Of a DNA stretch of 5,158 nucleotides, positions 1-5,158 are shown piece after piece; position 1 is the first letter of the stretch, and every line of letters starts with the position of its first letter. A program made the translations under genes and the position numbers. The notes below the pieces were generated by a model. The model searched no databases. It was given only the letters and a program-made list of their open reading frames with translations, and had not been told where the DNA came from. This DNA comes from Bacteroidales bacterium (GTDB taxonomy: Bacteria > Bacteroidota > Bacteroidia > Bacteroidales > JAAUTT01), in the NCBI GenBank assembly GCA_012031335.1, contig JAAUTT010000419.1:1-5158 (forward strand), in the 5' to 3' direction.

Positions 1-555
1 ATAATATGAAACTTTACCTGGAAGCTGCCGCAAATTTTGAATTGGTATTGCAAAAAGCCGATAGCATTCCGTTTAATCTGAAATATGCAGGTTTGTCGTA
101 TTTTAATATGAATGAATATGACAAGGCCAGATTTTTACTGGAAAGAAGCGTTATTTACGATTCAACGGATTACGATCCGTATATTGTTCTGGGACAAAGT
201 TTTGTCTGCAAACCGGAGATTTTGAAAAAGGGTTATCTTACCTTCAAAAATCGGAAAGATTACATTATCCTCCACCCCATAAAACATCGGAAATATTTAA
301 AACTATGGCCGATATTTATAACCAGCAAAAGGATGGACAAAAGCAAGTGAATGCTTTCAACAGGCTTATAAACTCAACCCGAAAGATATAACTCTTGTAC
401 TTAAACTGGCTTATCAGTACGATTTTTTGAATCAGAAAGAAAAAGCTGTACCGTTATATACCAAAGTGATTTCAACAGCCGATTCAACTGTTTATATAAA
501 TGAGGTTAAAGTAGCTAAAGACAGATTGCAGAAGATACAAGCGAAAAAAAAGTAA
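1..555 (+). CDS. TPR-repeat protein, 5'-partial, reading frame broken twice
   Basis: This is the C-terminal part of a tetratricopeptide-repeat protein, a helical scaffold for protein-protein contacts; its partner cannot be told. The frame is open to the window edge, so the ATG at 6 is probably internal. Repeat cores are NEYDKARFLLERSV, GDFEKGLSYLQKS, DGQKASECFQQAYKLNP and NQKEKAVPLYTKVI, each with the TPR pattern of an aromatic or small residue, then a KA-type turn, then an amphipathic helix. The protein ends in a basic tail (IQAKKK) with TAA at 553-555. Reading continuously requires one added base in the T run at 200-203 and one in the A run at 339-342. With both, the visible part is 184 codons without a stop. 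Without them the first frame ends falsely at 350. The gene converges with the acetyltransferase downstream. TPR identity is secure; its function is unknown. Confidence 0.82.
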
Positions 556-567
556 ACAGAAAAACTT

Positions 568-1072
568 CTACTCCGAAACTTTTTAACCGCATTACATAAT
601 CGTTCATGTAATAGCCATTACCAATATCGATATCTTCCACACGGATGATTTCGAATCCTCTATTCTTGTAGAAATCTAATGCAGGATTGTCGCGGTTTAC
701 ATTCAATAACAGATTCTTATTCCCAGCTTCGGCTGTGCGTTTTATTACTTCATCCATGAGTACTTTACCGGCTCCTTTTCCCTGGAATTCAGGCAGTACA
801 TAAATTTTATGCAGCTTTGTATCGGTTGTTTTATTGTAATTGATTTCAAAGGAGGCATAACCGATATAATCTTCATCTTTTAAGGCAAGTATGTATTGAT
901 GCCCTTTTTCTTCAACTTGGTCTTTAATGGATTGAACGCTGTACATCCATTCCAGCATATAGGCAATCTGGTCGTTCGAAAGGATATTTCCAAATGTGTG
1001 TGGCCAGATTCGGTGTGCTAACGATTGAATTACCGGGAAAAGCGATTCATTCGCATTGGTAGTTACTATCAT
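568..1072 (-). CDS. GNAT-family N-acetyltransferase
   Basis: The protein transfers an acetyl group from acetyl-CoA to an amine; the substrate is not evident. Motif A, which binds the acetyl-CoA pyrophosphate, is clear: KIYVLPEFQGKGAGKVL, with Q97-G-K-G-A-G102. Motif B follows as NPALDFYKNRGF (129-140). The N-terminal half (HRIWPHTFGNILSNDQIAYML) resembles the helical start of small bacterial GNAT proteins. The ATG at 1070-1072 gives the usual N-terminus. As printed, the frame runs on to 515 and overlaps the end of the TPR gene with an unrelated hydrophobic tail (VEVFLFTFFS). Removing one T from the run at 580-584 gives an ending of YVMRLKVSE and a stop at 568-570, for 167 aa, a normal GNAT size with no overlap. 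I prefer that end. A TATTTTTG promoter element lies about 25 bases upstream. It is probably cytoplasmic and monocistronic. Confidence 0.88.
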
Positions 1073-1096
1073 AAATCTTATTTATAAATCTATCAG

Positions 1097-1104
1097 CAAA
1101 AATA
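1097..1104 (-). promoter_or_regulatory. Candidate Bacteroidota -7 promoter element for the acetyltransferase
   Basis: Read on the minus strand, the bases are TATTTTTG, an exact match to the Bacteroidota -7 consensus TAnnTTTG. It sits 24 bases upstream of the acetyltransferase ATG, implying a leader of roughly 15-20 bases. No convincing -33 TTTG is found at the expected spacing. In AT-rich DNA the match could be chance. Confidence 0.4.
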
Positions 1105-1162
1105 ACTGAATTGCTTTCATTTCTTTAATTAAACCTGATAAATTACTGGTTTTCGATATATT

Positions 1163-1170
1163 TATTTTTG
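1163..1170 (+). promoter_or_regulatory. Candidate Bacteroidota -7 promoter element for the aldolase
   Basis: The bases are TATTTTTG, again an exact TAnnTTTG match and the same 8-mer as the element on the other strand of this divergent region. It implies a start site near 1177 and a leader of 75-105 bases, depending on which ATG is used. No good -33 TTTG lies upstream. A short inverted repeat (ATGTT at 1215-1219, AACAT at 1225-1229) lies in the leader but is too weak to call. Confidence 0.4.
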
Positions 1171-1281
1171 TAAACTTGAAACTTTGAATTAATACAATCA
1201 TATTTATCTGTGTCATGTTAAATAAACATTTCATAAAAAAAGTGTGGTAATATGGCATCCGAACAATTTAATATTATTTAT

Positions 1282-2306
1282 ATGAAACGTGGATTTGCCA
1301 GTGATAACAATGCCGGAGTTCACCCGGATATAATGAAAGCCCTTGAAAATGCAAATGTAGGTCATTGCGTCGGATACGGCGATGATCCCTATACTCAGGA
1401 AGCAAGAGAGATATTCCGGGACATATTTGGTCCTCAGTCCGATGTATATTTTGTGTTTCTGGGAACCTGGTGCAAACGTGCTAGGTTTAAAAGCAATCAC
1501 ACAATCGTATCATTCTGTTATCTGTTCCGAAACAGCACACATACATGTGGATGAGTGCGGAGCTCCTGAAAAATTTACTGGCTGCAAGTTACTTTCTGTT
1601 GAAACGGGAAATGGGAAAATCACCATTCCTGCAGTTGAAAAGTATTTACATGGATTTGGTTTCGAGCACCATTCTCAGCCAAAAGTGATTTCAATTACCC
1701 AATCAACTGAGATGGGAACTGTTTATACCGTCGATGAAATTGCTGCTATTTGCACCTTTGCCCATAAACTTGGATTGCTGGTGCATGTGGATGGTGCAAG
1801 GATTGCCAATGCCGCAGCATCACTCAATACCGGATTTGCTGAAATGATTCGCGATACTGGTATAGATGTGCTCTCTTTCGGGGGTACAAAAAATGGTATG
1901 ATGTATGGCGAAGCTATTGTTTTTCTGAAACCTGGTCTTGCTGAAAATTTTAAATACTATCGAAAGCAGGGAATGCAGCTTGCCTCCAAAATGAGGTTCA
2001 TTTCCGCTCAGTTTCTGGCATATTTTAATAATAATCTATGGTTGCGTAATGCATCGCATGCCAACGATATGGCAAAACTACTTTATGAAAGCGTAAAACA
2101 ATTCCTCAGATTAAGGTAACACAAGAGGTTCAGTCGAATGGTGTTTTGCAATTCTACCCAAAGAAATAATTCCTCAGTTGCAGGATGAATACTTTTTTTA
2201 TGTTTGGAATGAATTTACAGGAGAAATACGCTGGATGACATCGTGGGATACCACTGTTGAGGATATTGAGGGATTTGTTAACGCAATTAAGGCTGCTTTA
2301 AAGTAG
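1282..2306 (+). CDS. Low-specificity L-threonine aldolase-like PLP enzyme, frame broken three times
   Basis: This is a fold-type I PLP enzyme of the low-specificity L-threonine aldolase / beta-eliminating lyase family. The family cleaves L-threonine or allo-threonine to glycine and acetaldehyde in the cytosol. Numbered from the ATG at 1282, the N-terminus is FASDNNAGVHP, then YGDDPYTQEA, then GTGAN (61-65, PLP phosphate region), H86 (the usual ring-stacking His), HVDGARIANA with D170 and R173, and SFGGTKNG with K203 as the Schiff-base lysine. The C-terminus (RWMTSWDTTVEDIEGFV) is also typical. The frame is broken by one extra base near 1466-1468, one missing near 2095-2101 and one missing T at 2144-2147. 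Correcting all three gives exactly 341 aa, the family length, with TAG at 2304-2306. An in-frame ATG at 1252 would add ten residues and has an A-rich leader; family alignment favours 1282. The sequence cannot separate threonine aldolase from related beta-eliminating activity. Confidence 0.9.
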
Positions 2307-2329
2307 TTTTTTGAACCATTGGAATAGTC

Positions 2330-2351
2330 TGTTGTTTTTAAAGAAGCAACA
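2330..2351 (+). promoter_or_regulatory. Stem-loop in the leader of the cytochrome operon
   Basis: Bases 2330-2338 can pair with 2343-2351 around a TAAA loop. That gives nine pairs, two of them G-U in RNA, with TGTTG/CAACA at the base. It lies between the aldolase stop (2306) and the first cytochrome ATG (2365), only 13 bases before that ATG. The bases after it are A-rich, so it is not a normal intrinsic terminator for the plus strand. It could affect translation or mRNA ends, or be incidental. The 58-base gap shows no clear TAnnTTTG promoter, so co-transcription with the aldolase is possible. Confidence 0.35.
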
Positions 2352-2364
2352 AAAATATTTATAA

Positions 2365-3369
2365 ATGGTTAGCCAAAATGCACTTCAGGCTAGAACCATA
2401 ATAGTTCTTACTTTTTCTTTGGGTTTAATGTCCTCGTGTACTAACGAACCTCAGGGTATTGAGACACTTGACCCTGTTTGTTTCGAAAGTCAGATTTTAC
2501 CTTTAATTCAGAATAGTTGTGCCACTTCGGGATGTCATGATGCTGGTACAAAAGAAGAAGGTTACGATTTTTCAAATTATGAAAATATCTTAACAGCAGT
2601 TCAGCCTGGAAATGCCCGGCAAAGTAAACTATACCAGGTGTTAACAGATGTTTATGGTGAAATGATGCCTCCTCACCAACCTTTATCCATCGACGATCGT
2701 AATCTGATCAAAATATGGATTGAACAAGGTGCCGAAAATACAACCTGTGATAATAATCCCGGTGTTCCCGGACAAAATGAAAATGCCGACACTGTTTGTT
2801 TTAATCTCGATATTTTGCCCCTTCTTTCTTCTTCATGTGCCACCGCTGGATGTCATGATGCCACAACTGCAGAAGAAGGGTATGTTTTGACAAATTATGC
2901 CAATATTATGAAGCTTGTAAAATCCGGAAATCACCAGGATAGCAAGTTGTATAAAGTGCTTATCGACAAGGGAGACGACCGTATGCCTCCGGCACCGGCC
3001 AATGCTCTGAACCAGGAACAGATTGCCCGGATTGTTAAATGGATTGATTCAGGTGCCCCTAACAGCAATTGTTCCCTAACCATATGCGATACTTCAGGCA
3101 CTATTTCGTTCATTTCCCAGGTATGGCCTGTTATTCAGAATAACTGTCTGGGTTGTCATCCGGCAACTGGTTCCGGCAACGGAATTAGTCTGGGCAATTA
3201 TTCTCAGATAAAAACGGTTGCATCTTTAACACAAAATAGTTACTCCCTCTTATCCGGTGTTATAAATCAAAAATCCGGATTTAAAGCGATGCCTCAATCC
3301 GGAAAACTTGACAACTGCAAAATTGCAATCGTCGATAAGTGGATTAGCCAGGGAATGGTTAATAATTAA
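2365..3369 (+). CDS. Three-domain c-type cytochrome lipoprotein
   Basis: A predicted exported electron-transfer protein of 334 aa with three tandem mono-heme cytochrome c-like domains. The N-terminus has a hydrophobic stretch (TIIVLTFSLGLM) followed by SSC, so C25 is the likely lipidated cysteine. Heme sites are CATSGCH (52-58), CATAGCH (158-164) and CLGCH (261-265). The first two have four residues between the cysteines and the third has the standard two. Each domain has a Met-Pro that could supply the distal heme ligand (M101-P, M207-P, M309-P) and ends in a W-I-x-x-G motif (W118, W226, W326). Each heme motif is flanked by a further cysteine pair: C39/C128, C145/C236, C241/C318. The product is periplasmic or on the outer membrane. 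The frame is undamaged and the gene is followed 27 bases later by a related single-domain gene. Heme binding is strongly suggested; redox partners are unknown. Confidence 0.88.
   Translation: MVSQNALQARTIIVLTFSLGLMSSCTNEPQGIETLDPVCFESQILPLIQNSCATSGCHDAGTKEEGYDFSNYENILTAVQPGNARQSKLYQVLTDVYGEMMPPHQPLSIDDRNLIKIWIEQGAENTTCDNNPGVPGQNENADTVCFNLDILPLLSSSCATAGCHDATTAEEGYVLTNYANIMKLVKSGNHQDSKLYKVLIDKGDDRMPPAPANALNQEQIARIVKWIDSGAPNSNCSLTICDTSGTISFISQVWPVIQNNCLGCHPATGSGNGISLGNYSQIKTVASLTQNSYSLLSGVINQKSGFKAMPQSGKLDNCKIAIVDKWISQGMVNN
2479..2748 (+). repeat. Cytochrome domain repeat 1 (residues 39-128)
   Basis: First of three tandem heme domains. Its order is CFESQILPLIQNSCATSGCH, then EEGYDFSNYENI, then QSKLYQVL, then MMPP, then IKIWIEQGA. 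It is the close partner of repeat 2: both have 13 residues from the first cysteine to the heme cysteine, and both share the unusual CX4CHDA motif, EEGY, SKLY and MPP. Confidence 0.8.
2797..3072 (+). repeat. Cytochrome domain repeat 2 (residues 145-236)
   Basis: Second heme domain: CFNLDILPLLSSSCATAGCH, EEGYVLTNYANIM, DSKLYKVL, DRMPP, IVKWIDSGA. It shares a run of identical bases (GGATGTCATGATG) with repeat 1 around the heme motif. This suggests the first two domains arose by a duplication later than their split from repeat 3. A Gly/Pro/Asn-rich linker (residues 129-142) separates it from repeat 1. Confidence 0.8.
3085..3366 (+). repeat. Cytochrome domain repeat 3 (residues 241-334)
   Basis: Third heme domain with standard CLGCH, then GISLGNYSQIKT, then KAMPQSGKLDNC, then KWISQGMVNN. 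Its cysteine spacing (20 residues from C241 to C261, 54 from C264 to C318) differs from repeats 1 and 2 but matches the separate single-domain protein encoded downstream (20 and 53). Both also end in Asn-Asn. Confidence 0.8.
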
Positions 3370-3396
3370 TCCTTTAGCCCTTTAAAATAAAGAGAT

Positions 3397-3795
3397 ATGA
3401 AATCACTTTTATTTCGGTTCTTAACACTGTCATTCATAATTGTAAGTTCGTTATTAACTTCATGTTATTACGATAGTGAAGAATATCTTTACGGAAAGCC
3501 CGGTTCAGAAAATTGTCCTGATACAACTCTTACTACTTTTGCCGGAGGAGTAAAACCCATACTTGAGAATTACTGTTTAAGCTGTCACAGCAATGCTGCA
3601 TCAGCTTCAATGGGTGGTGGTATTAAACTTCAGGATTACGATGATGTTAAAATAAAAGCATCCAATGGGAGTCTTTTGGGTTCTATAACTCATACAAGTG
3701 GATATTCTCCAATGCCAAAAGGGCGTGCTAAATTGGAAGACTGCAACATTACCGTAATTAAAAAATGGATAGATGCCGGAGCTCAGAATAATTAG
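3397..3795 (+). CDS. Single-domain c-type cytochrome lipoprotein
   Basis: A 132-aa predicted lipoprotein with one heme. The signal peptide (RFLTLSFIIVSSLLTSC) has a good lipobox, LLTSC, with C23 as the lipidated residue. A short polar, Tyr-rich linker follows. The cytochrome domain starts at C40 and has the heme site CLSCH (60-64), a candidate axial Met in SPMPKG (M106), an extra cysteine C116 and the closing KKWIDAGAQNN. Cysteine spacing and motif order match the third domain of the upstream protein, so the two are paralogous. It starts 27 bases after the upstream stop and is almost surely in the same operon. AAAGAG about five bases before the ATG is a weak possible ribosome site. The frame is intact. 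It probably acts as an electron carrier on the periplasmic side of the outer or inner membrane; its partner is unknown. Confidence 0.88.
   Translation: MKSLLFRFLTLSFIIVSSLLTSCYYDSEEYLYGKPGSENCPDTTLTTFAGGVKPILENYCLSCHSNAASASMGGGIKLQDYDDVKIKASNGSLLGSITHTSGYSPMPKGRAKLEDCNITVIKKWIDAGAQNN
3514..3792 (+). repeat. Stand-alone cytochrome domain paralogous to repeat 3
   Basis: Residues 40-132 of the small lipoprotein align without large gaps to residues 241-334 of the three-domain protein. Shared points are the heme-preceding P-x-x-x-N-x-C, CLxCH, G-I-x-L-x-[DN]-Y, MP, K-L-[DE]-[DN]-C, KWI and the NN terminus. This makes four related heme domains in 1.4 kb. Confidence 0.75.
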
Positions 3796-3831
3796 CTGTT
3801 TTTTATCTATTGATTAAATTTATTGAAGCAG

Positions 3832-3854
3832 ACATACTGTTAATTCACAGATGT
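3832..3854. terminator. Stem-loop between converging genes, possible bidirectional terminator
   Basis: ACAT-CTGT (3832-3840, with A3836 bulged) pairs with ACAGATGT (3847-3854) around a TAATTC loop, giving eight pairs. It sits in the middle of the 109-base gap where the cytochrome operon and the DUF454 gene converge, the expected place for a shared terminator. No T run follows on either strand, so it is not a classic intrinsic terminator. A six-T run lies at 3799-3804 just after the cytochrome stop but has only a 4-bp stem before it. The rest of the gap shows nothing else. Confidence 0.35.
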
Positions 3855-3904
3855 TAGCCAGACGACTGCCCACATCCAATAAAATCCAGGATTTCAACAT
3901 AGAT

Positions 3905-4302
3905 TTAATGTTTCAGTTCATGGATATTGGATTCATTTTTAATATTCTTCGTAGTTTTAACCGACAGAATTACTGCTGAACCTATTATTCCCGCCACAAT
4001 AACGATTATCCGGATTGTCAGATTTTCTAATAATACACCTGCCGAAAGTCCTATCATAACCCACATCATGGTTAATGCTATAATTTTGGATTTCAGTGGC
4101 ATGGATTTATGTTGCCGGTAATGTTTAATATATTTTCCAAAAATCTGTGTTCCAATATCCAATTGTACAGCCGGTCCGAACTCTTAACGTAACAAGCTGC
4201 TGCACCCAATAAAAACACAGTTGTTGGTAAACCAGGTATAAAAATTCCTAAAACACCCAAACCCAATGAAATAGATCCAATTCCTATAAGTAAAAAACGC
4301 AT
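3905..4302 (-). CDS. DUF454 (YbaN-like) small inner-membrane protein, frame broken once
   Basis: A small integral membrane protein of the DUF454 family, whose best-known member is E. coli YbaN; its function is not established. Numbered from the ATG at 4300-4302, the first membrane segment spans about residues 4-36 and contains the family signature GIFIPGLPTTVFLL. It is followed by YVKSSDRLYNWILEH, a basic loop (FGKYIKHYRQHKSMPLKSK), and two more membrane segments (about 74-92 and 97-115), with a polar Lys/Asn/His tail. The frame breaks at the A run 4139-4143 (plus strand). One added base joins the halves as EHRFFGKYIKHY and gives 132 aa, the usual family size. A GTG at 4305 would add one residue. 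Uncorrected, it would be called as two overlapping fragments. It is divergent from the barrel gene and convergent with the cytochromes. Confidence 0.9.
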
Positions 4303-4310
4303 CACATTAA

Positions 4311-4323
4311 ATTAACTGTTAAT
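4311..4323. promoter_or_regulatory. 13-bp palindrome ATTAACTGTTAAT before the DUF454 gene
   Basis: A perfect palindrome with one central base lies 8 bases upstream of the DUF454 ATG. It belongs to a group of GTTAA/TTAAC motifs confined to this intergenic region. The position would suit an operator overlapping the leader, but no known regulator is recognised. Confidence 0.35.
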
Positions 4324-4347
4324 ATCAAACATTATTTTGCGAAATAA

Positions 4348-4378
4348 GTTAACCGGTATTTGATAAAATTATGGTTAA
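4348..4378. repeat. Inverted repeat TTAACC / GGTTAA, first pair
   Basis: TTAACC at 4349-4354 (within the palindrome GTTAAC at 4348-4353) and GGTTAA at 4373-4378 form perfect 6-bp arms 18 bases apart. It is one of two pairs of the same hexamer in the region between the DUF454 and barrel genes. The arms are short, so a paired protein-binding site is more plausible than a stable hairpin. Confidence 0.35.
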
Positions 4379-4483
4379 TGTAAAAACCCACCCTTATGAA
4401 TGAACAAAATACCTGTTTGTTTCTTTTTTAATAGTGAATTCTCGATCCAATTTTTGTATTGAAATATAAAATGTTCATGATCT

Positions 4484-4508
4484 GGTTAAAAACCTTTCAA
4501 AATTAACC
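4484..4508. repeat. Inverted repeat GGTTAA / TTAACC, second pair
   Basis: GGTTAA at 4484-4489 and TTAACC at 4503-4508 are perfect arms 13 bases apart, in the opposite arrangement to the pair at 4348-4378. GGTT can alternatively pair with AACC at 4491-4494. The pair lies 66 bases upstream of the barrel ATG, a location consistent with promoter control. Confidence 0.35.
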
Positions 4509-4515
4509 CTTTATC

Positions 4516-4548
4516 ATGGTATTCCTGCTGACAGAGACCAGGAACCAT
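4516..4548 (+). promoter_or_regulatory. Stem-loop in the leader of the DUF5777 gene
   Basis: ATGGT-TCCTG (4516-4527, two bases bulged) can pair with CAGGAACCAT (4539-4548), giving ten pairs around an 11-base loop (CTGACAGAGAC). It is the most stable-looking and GC-richest hairpin in the window and ends 25 bases before the ATG at 4574. No T run follows, so it is unlikely to be a terminator. It may be a 5' leader structure or an operator. It does not match any riboswitch I recognise. Confidence 0.4.
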
Positions 4549-4573
4549 ATGACCTTAAATTAATTTTATACTT

Positions 4574-5158
4574 ATGAATAAATTTTTATACCTGATCTTA
4601 ATATTCTTTGGCTTAAATAGTTATGTGGTTAAATCTCAGGATCTTGAGAAAATGTTAGATGAGGCAACAGAAGAAGAAATTATCTACACGTCGGCAACAT
4701 TTAAATCCACGCGTATTGTTACTGGTCATAGTATTGAAAGGATGCCTGAAGGACAACTTGATTTCAGAATTTCGCATCGGTTTGGCCAAATAAACAGCGG
4801 GGCATATAATCTTTGGGGGCTCGATCAGGCAAATATTCATCTTTCTTTTGAATATGGAATAACTGATTGGATAATGATAGGGATTGGCAGGGGTACATAC
4901 GAAAAAACTTTTAACGGATTTACCAAAAGTATCAAATCCTGAAGCAAAGTAAAGGAAAAAGGAATATGCCGGTCTCTTTTTCGTACTTTACAAGTTTGTC
5001 AATCAACTCCCTAAAATGGGAAAAACCCGAAACAAAACTCGATTTTTGGAACAGAGCCAGTTACGTGCATCAATTGCTGGTGGCCCGTAAATTTAACGAA
5101 CGGTTTTCACTCGAAATTAATCCCACTTTTGTCCACCGGAATATGGTTTAACTGAACT
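4574..5158 (+). CDS. DUF5777-type beta-barrel outer-membrane protein, 3'-partial, frame broken
   Basis: The start of a predicted outer-membrane barrel protein of the DUF5777 family; its role is not established. A signal peptide (MNKFLYLILIFFGLNSYVV) probably ends at KS|Q around residue 21. Next come an acidic segment (DEATEEE) and the conserved family opening: ATFKSTRIVTGHSIE, then LDFRISHRFGQINSGAYNLW, then GLDQANIHL, then alternating strand segments with GITDWIMIGIGRGTYEK. The frame breaks at the A run 4925-4928; one added A gives GFTKKYQILKQSKGKRN and continues in the frame of the ATG at 4966. That second part (RNMPVSFSYF, KFNERFSLEINPTFVHRNMV) is also typical. The TAA at 5149-5151 is probably another error: one more T in the run 5147-5149 reads on as VLTEL to the window edge. 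The barrel lies near two cytochrome lipoproteins, but an opposite-strand gene separates them. Confidence 0.85.

Noticed and set aside
1231..1500. Minus-strand open frame opposite the aldolase
   Set aside because: It lies entirely over conserved aldolase coding sequence, has no recognisable domain and is a shadow frame. The same holds for the minus-strand frames at 2931-3113 and 4655-4840 and the plus-strand frame at 3927-4121.
3780..3804. Rho-independent terminator right after the small cytochrome gene (AGCT stem plus six T)
   Set aside because: The stem is only 4 bp (AGCT with AGCT across a 10-base loop), too weak to call despite the T run. The stem-loop at 3832-3854 is the better structure in this gap.
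3881..3897. Palindrome AAATCC-A-GGATTT
   Set aside because: A one-base loop cannot form a hairpin. Allowing a real loop leaves only four A-T pairs.
3905..4162. Separate small membrane gene starting with TTG at 4160-4162
   Set aside because: It is the C-terminal part of the DUF454 protein. Adding one base at 4139-4143 joins it to the N-terminal part in a family-typical sequence.
4396..4431. Tiny 11-codon open frame, possible leader peptide
   Set aside because: It has no repeated regulatory codons, no attenuator-like hairpins right after it and no ribosome site. Such short frames are expected by chance.
4940..4942. In-frame TGA in the barrel gene as a recoded stop (selenocysteine or altered code)
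   Set aside because: Homology moves to another frame just before the TGA, at the A run 4925-4928, so the TGA is never read in the true frame.
200..5149. Programmed frameshifting or transcriptional slippage as the reason for the broken frames
   Set aside because: The runs are only 2-5 bases long, too short for efficient polymerase slippage. No shared slippery heptamer or downstream structure is present, and one mechanism would have to act several times in unrelated genes, including three times in a metabolic enzyme.

Overview
The window looks like an AT-rich chromosomal segment from a member of the Bacteroidota, probably of the Bacteroidales/Marinilabiliales or Cytophagales type. The signs are genes without clear Shine-Dalgarno sequences, TAnnTTTG-like -7 elements (TATTTTTG occurs on both strands of one divergent intergenic region), lipoprotein cytochrome domains ending in W-I-x-x-G-A, and a DUF5777-type outer-membrane barrel protein, a family I know mainly from this phylum. 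No mobile element, tRNA, rRNA or CRISPR array is visible.

Layout from left to right: the 3' part of a TPR-repeat protein (+, 1-555); a GNAT N-acetyltransferase converging on it (-, about 568-1072); a divergent promoter region (1073-1251); a low-specificity L-threonine aldolase-like PLP enzyme (+, 1282-2306); two lipoprotein c-type cytochrome genes in tandem (+, 2365-3369 with three heme domains, and 3397-3795 with one); a DUF454/YbaN-like small inner-membrane protein (-, 3905-4302); a 271-base divergent intergenic region rich in GTTAA/TTAAC inverted repeats; and the 5' part of a DUF5777 barrel protein (+, from 4574 past the window end).

The main biology is the cytochrome pair and the nearby barrel. 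The three-domain protein has two CX4CH hemes followed by one CXXCH heme. The single-domain protein matches its third domain almost residue for residue in cysteine spacing, which points to a local domain duplication. Both carry lipoprotein signals, and each heme domain has an extra flanking cysteine pair that could form a disulfide. Together with the barrel they may form an envelope electron-transfer module, but that is inference.

Five of the seven genes are interrupted by single-base indels, nine in all, almost all in runs of 2-5 identical bases. Undoing each one restores a full-length, family-typical protein (aldolase 341 aa, DUF454 132 aa, acetyltransferase 167 aa). The simplest reading is uncorrected homopolymer sequencing or assembly error rather than gene decay. 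The cytochrome genes are intact. Anyone using automatic ORF calls here would get seven or more false gene fragments.
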